Below, in pieces: positions 32,161 to 34,668 of a stretch of DNA of 34,668 nucleotides. The stretch is taken from positions 1 to 34,668 of the forward strand of contig MVZH01000016.1 in assembly GCA_002068325.1 (NCBI GenBank), given 5' to 3'. Both the position numbers and the translations under genes were made by a program. The DNA is from Lentisphaerae bacterium ADurb.BinA184 (GTDB taxonomy: Bacteria; Verrucomicrobiota; Lentisphaeria; Oligosphaerales; MVZH01). Below the pieces are notes generated by a model. It worked only from the letters and a program-made list of their open reading frames with translations. It did not search any database and was not told the DNA's origin. Positions within the stretch are counted from its first letter, which is position 1, and each line of letters begins with the position of its first letter.

Positions 32161-34668
32161 GTGCACAGGAACGGGCTTCCAATCAAGCGCCGCATCATCG
32201 CGGCCGGGCTGGCGGCAGTCGGCCTGATGGCGGGCACCGGGGGCGTCCATGGCGAGCCGGCGCCGCTGGCCGCGGTTGACCTGGCCGCCGCGGAGAAGGG
32301 CGTTCTGCTGGACGCCGAGCTGTCTCCACGGCCGGCGGCGGGGCGGTACCGGCTGGTGCTGCCGTTGGCGCTCAAGCCGCTGCGCGATCCGGCCATCGGC
32401 AATCTCGCGGTTAGCGTCGAGGCCGGCGGCAGCCGCGCCGTCTTCCAGCGCTGGGAATTCGAGGCCCCGGCGCGCATGCAGGAGTTCGCCGTCGAGTTCG
32501 TGGCCGACGGCGACGTCCCGCCGCGCCTGCGTGTGAACTGGGAGATTGACGCGGCCGCCCGCCTGTACCGTGTGAAAGCCACCCCGCTCCCCAGGACTCC
32601 CGCCGAGACGGCTGTCGCCGGCGCCGCAGAGGACACGGGGCCGAAGCCGGGGACAGACCCTGAGACGGAAGCCGACAAGGAGCTGCTGGCCGAGACCTTG
32701 GCCGACGAGAAAACCCCGGCGGCGAAGCTGGCCGAGTTGCACCTGGTTCTGGCGGCGGGCGCCCCCCGCCTCGAACCCCTGCCGCCGCTGGCCGTCCTGG
32801 CGGCGCGGCCGGACAAAGTCCTCTACCGACCGGGAGAAACTGGAACGGTCACGGTTGCCGTCCGCAACTTCTCGAACGCTCCGCAGGCGGGCGAGCTCTT
32901 CGTCACGGTGGGCCAGGATCTGGGCGCGACGGCGGAGATCATGCGCCGCGAGGTCAGGCTCGACGCGAAGGCGAACGCCTCCTTCGAGATCCCGCTGCGG
33001 GCCGAGGGACGCTGGGGACACATGATCACCGCCACGGTCGCCCAAGGCGGCGCCGACGCGACGTTGCGGGACTGGTTCTCCGTCAGCGATGACCTCTGGG
33101 AGGTCGGCATCGGCCACGCCCAGCCGATCATGACCGGGCGCAACGATCCGTCGTCCGAGCTGGTGCCGCAATTGCGCGCGAAGTACAGCAACTGGGTGGA
33201 TCTGTTCTTCTGGGCGCCGTGTGACTGGGCGCAGCTGGTGTCGCCGCTGCCGGAATGGTGGAGCGGGCAGGCCGACTACCACCACAAGGAAACCAACCTG
33301 AAGGCCTTCGTCGCCAACTGCCACGCCGTCGGCATCCGCGTGGCGGCTTATGCCAGCAGCAACCCGGCCGGCCCGTACGGCTGGGAAGCGGCGCGCCGCC
33401 ACCCCGAGTGGTTCTTCCGCAGCCCCGCCGGCGGCTTCCAAGGCAGCTACAACGTCGAGCATCTGGATCGCTGGAACGACCCGGGATGGCGGGCGCCGCA
33501 CGGGGCGCGGATGGGCGAGACCGACTGGTATCACGTGCCGGTTGACTTGCGCCGCACCGACGCTCTGGACTTCGGCATCGCCCAGCTTGTCGCCAGCGCC
33601 CGCCACTACGGCTGGGACGCCGTGCGCTTCGACGGCCACTACACCATCACGGGCAACGACGCGCTCTCGACGCGCAACATGCGCCGGCTCAAGGAAACTG
33701 TCTGGGCCGAGCTGCCTGGTTTCCGCTTCGGCTTCAACTACGGGCGGGCGCCCGAGTGGCGGACGGGAGTCACGCATGAGATGCGCGAGGCGATGGCCGG
33801 CGGTGGTCTTTACATGCAGGAGGGCATCCGCAACTGGCGCTACACCGGGGAGGGCTACACCTCGTGGTCGCACTACGCGGCGCACGAGTCCGAGGTGGCG
33901 GCCGCGATCCGCCGCATGGGCGGGCACTACCATTGCATCTGGGAGCTGGGCAGTCCTTCCCTCACGCCGGCACAGCGATTCTACAAGCTGGCCTACGGCC
34001 TGATCGCGGGCGGCCATCCCGCCTACGGCAGCCACGCTGCGGCGCCCGGCTCGGAGAACTGGGGGGCCTTCCTGACCCAGGCCTCGCAACTGCTGTGGGA
34101 CGGCAACCTCGAGACCGTCGGCAGTCCCGCGCGCGTCGCCGCGATGGCCGACCGCTCCGTCCCCGTGCAGACGTTTGTCCGCCAGCTCGTGCTCAGCCCG
34201 TCGCGTCGCCTCGTGGTGATGCATCTGGTCAATCCGCCGACCACCGACGCGATAGCCGAGGGCGATCTCCCGGCCCGTCTGCCCGGCCTGCTCGACGTGG
34301 TGTTCCGTCCGGCGGCGGGGGAGTCGGTTCGGCGGGCGATCCTGTTGACCCCGGAGGCGCCGCCGTTCAGCCGGGGGATCGCCGTGGCGGCCGAGGGGGA
34401 CGGTGTGCGCGCCGTCGTTCCCGGACTGCGGCTGTGGGGCATGGTGGTCTGGGACGTGGCGGGGGCCTACGAGCCGCCGCCGCCGCGCCCCCGTTTCACC
34501 GAGGCCCCCGATGCCCAGGCGCTGGCCGCGGCCGAAGCGGACCTGGCAACGGCTCCGACGCAGATCACGGTCGATCCCAACAAGCCGCCCGAAGAACTGG
34601 CGGCCGCCGCGGACGGGCAGGTGTGGGAGACCGACAGCGGGTTCAGCGGACACGGCATCCGCACCATC
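32161..34668 (+). CDS. Secreted protein with glycosidase-like TIM barrel (partial, 3' end cut off)
   Basis: An open frame of 836 codons that runs off the window end. The GTG at 32161, after TGGAGG at 32147-32152, begins a signal peptide: basic IKRR, then IIAAGLAAVGLMAGTGG. Residues 35-310 are beta-rich, with a Pro/Glu-rich linker near 150-175 and an Ig-like domain ending around 310 (WFSVSDD). From about 320 a barrel-like domain begins, with WVDLFFWAPCDW, VGIRVAAYAS, GWDAVRFDGHY (484-494; D491 in the usual catalytic strand position) and FRFGFNYG. This resembles uncharacterised PVC-type glycosidase-like families; I cannot name the GH family. The C-terminal portion (beyond 700) may carry another beta domain. 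Confidence 0.82.
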   Translation, partial: MHRNGLPIKRRIIAAGLAAVGLMAGTGGVHGEPAPLAAVDLAAAEKGVLLDAELSPRPAAGRYRLVLPLALKPLRDPAIGNLAVSVEAGGSRAVFQRWEFEAPARMQEFAVEFVADGDVPPRLRVNWEIDAAARLYRVKATPLPRTPAETAVAGAAEDTGPKPGTDPETEADKELLAETLADEKTPAAKLAELHLVLAAGAPRLEPLPPLAVLAARPDKVLYRPGETGTVTVAVRNFSNAPQAGELFVTVGQDLGATAEIMRREVRLDAKANASFEIPLRAEGRWGHMITATVAQGGADATLRDWFSVSDDLWEVGIGHAQPIMTGRNDPSSELVPQLRAKYSNWVDLFFWAPCDWAQLVSPLPEWWSGQADYHHKETNLKAFVANCHAVGIRVAAYASSNPAGPYGWEAARRHPEWFFRSPAGGFQGSYNVEHLDRWNDPGWRAPHGARMGETDWYHVPVDLRRTDALDFGIAQLVASARHYGWDAVRFDGHYTITGNDALSTRNMRRLKETVWAELPGFRFGFNYGRAPEWRTGVTHEMREAMAGGGLYMQEGIRNWRYTGEGYTSWSHYAAHESEVAAAIRRMGGHYHCIWELGSPSLTPAQRFYKLAYGLIAGGHPAYGSHAAAPGSENWGAFLTQASQLLWDGNLETVGSPARVAAMADRSVPVQTFVRQLVLSPSRRLVVMHLVNPPTTDAIAEGDLPARLPGLLDVVFRPAAGESVRRAILLTPEAPPFSRGIAVAAEGDGVRAVVPGLRLWGMVVWDVAGAYEPPPPRPRFTEAPDAQALAAAEADLATAPTQITVDPNKPPEELAAAADGQVWETDSGFSGHGIRTI

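Noticed and set aside
32005-34653. - strand frame of 882 codons opposite the last gene
   Set aside because: The + strand frame has a start signal, signal peptide and barrel motifs; the - strand has none.

Overview
This is a GC-rich bacterial window with about 20 densely packed genes and no tRNA, rRNA or CRISPR array that I could see. The gene content points to the PVC superphylum, most likely a Lentisphaerota (Victivallales-like) or Kiritimatiellota bacterium. The clues are a secreted pseudopilin with an FTLIELL-type N-terminus and a C-terminal H-x9-DG motif, very large heparinase II/III-like secreted proteins, a sulfatase-like enzyme, a uroporphyrinogen decarboxylase-family protein, and intergenic spaces full of short degenerate repeats. 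A single-chain pyruvate:ferredoxin oxidoreductase suggests anaerobic or fermentative metabolism. The taxon is an inference from gene families, not from a marker gene.

Positions 1-8795 (+ strand) form a carbohydrate-processing locus: sulfatase-superfamily enzyme with Thr in place of the usual Cys, sulfotransferase, Gfo/Idh/MocA dehydrogenase, L-rhamnose mutarotase (RhaM), BadF/NAGK-type sugar kinase, NagB-like protein, and two different GH4 NAD-dependent glycosidases. The kinase, NagB-like and first GH4 genes overlap by 4 bp each, so they are translationally coupled. Two spaces in this run (2395-2694 and 3697-4029) are made almost entirely of heptanucleotide repeats and a recurring 17-bp GC hairpin.

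Positions 8838-12488 (- strand) hold a giant heparinase II/III-like secreted protein, divergent from the PFOR gene (12862-16398). At 16912-19698 a zinc-ribbon ABC exporter is paired with a DUF1854 protein. At 19904-25625 there follow a second giant heparinase-like protein, the pseudopilin and a nucleoside hydrolase. On the - strand (25655-27175) is an unusual fusion: an excisionase/MerR-like helix-turn-helix joined to a GspE/PilB-type ATPase, with a near-consensus promoter in an AT-rich patch whose spacer is centred on an imperfect dyad.

Positions 27473-31915 (+) carry a UroD-family protein, a DUF1846 protein, a PfkB sugar kinase and a cupin. From 32161 a secreted protein with a probable glycosidase-like TIM barrel runs off the window end.

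Taken together, the window reads as polysaccharide/amino-sugar catabolism plus secreted degradative proteins. The most unusual items are the HTH-GspE fusion with its possible self-regulated promoter, the composite heptamer/hairpin repeats, the Thr-type sulfatase-like enzyme next to a sulfotransferase, and the NagB-like protein lacking the family's catalytic glutamate.
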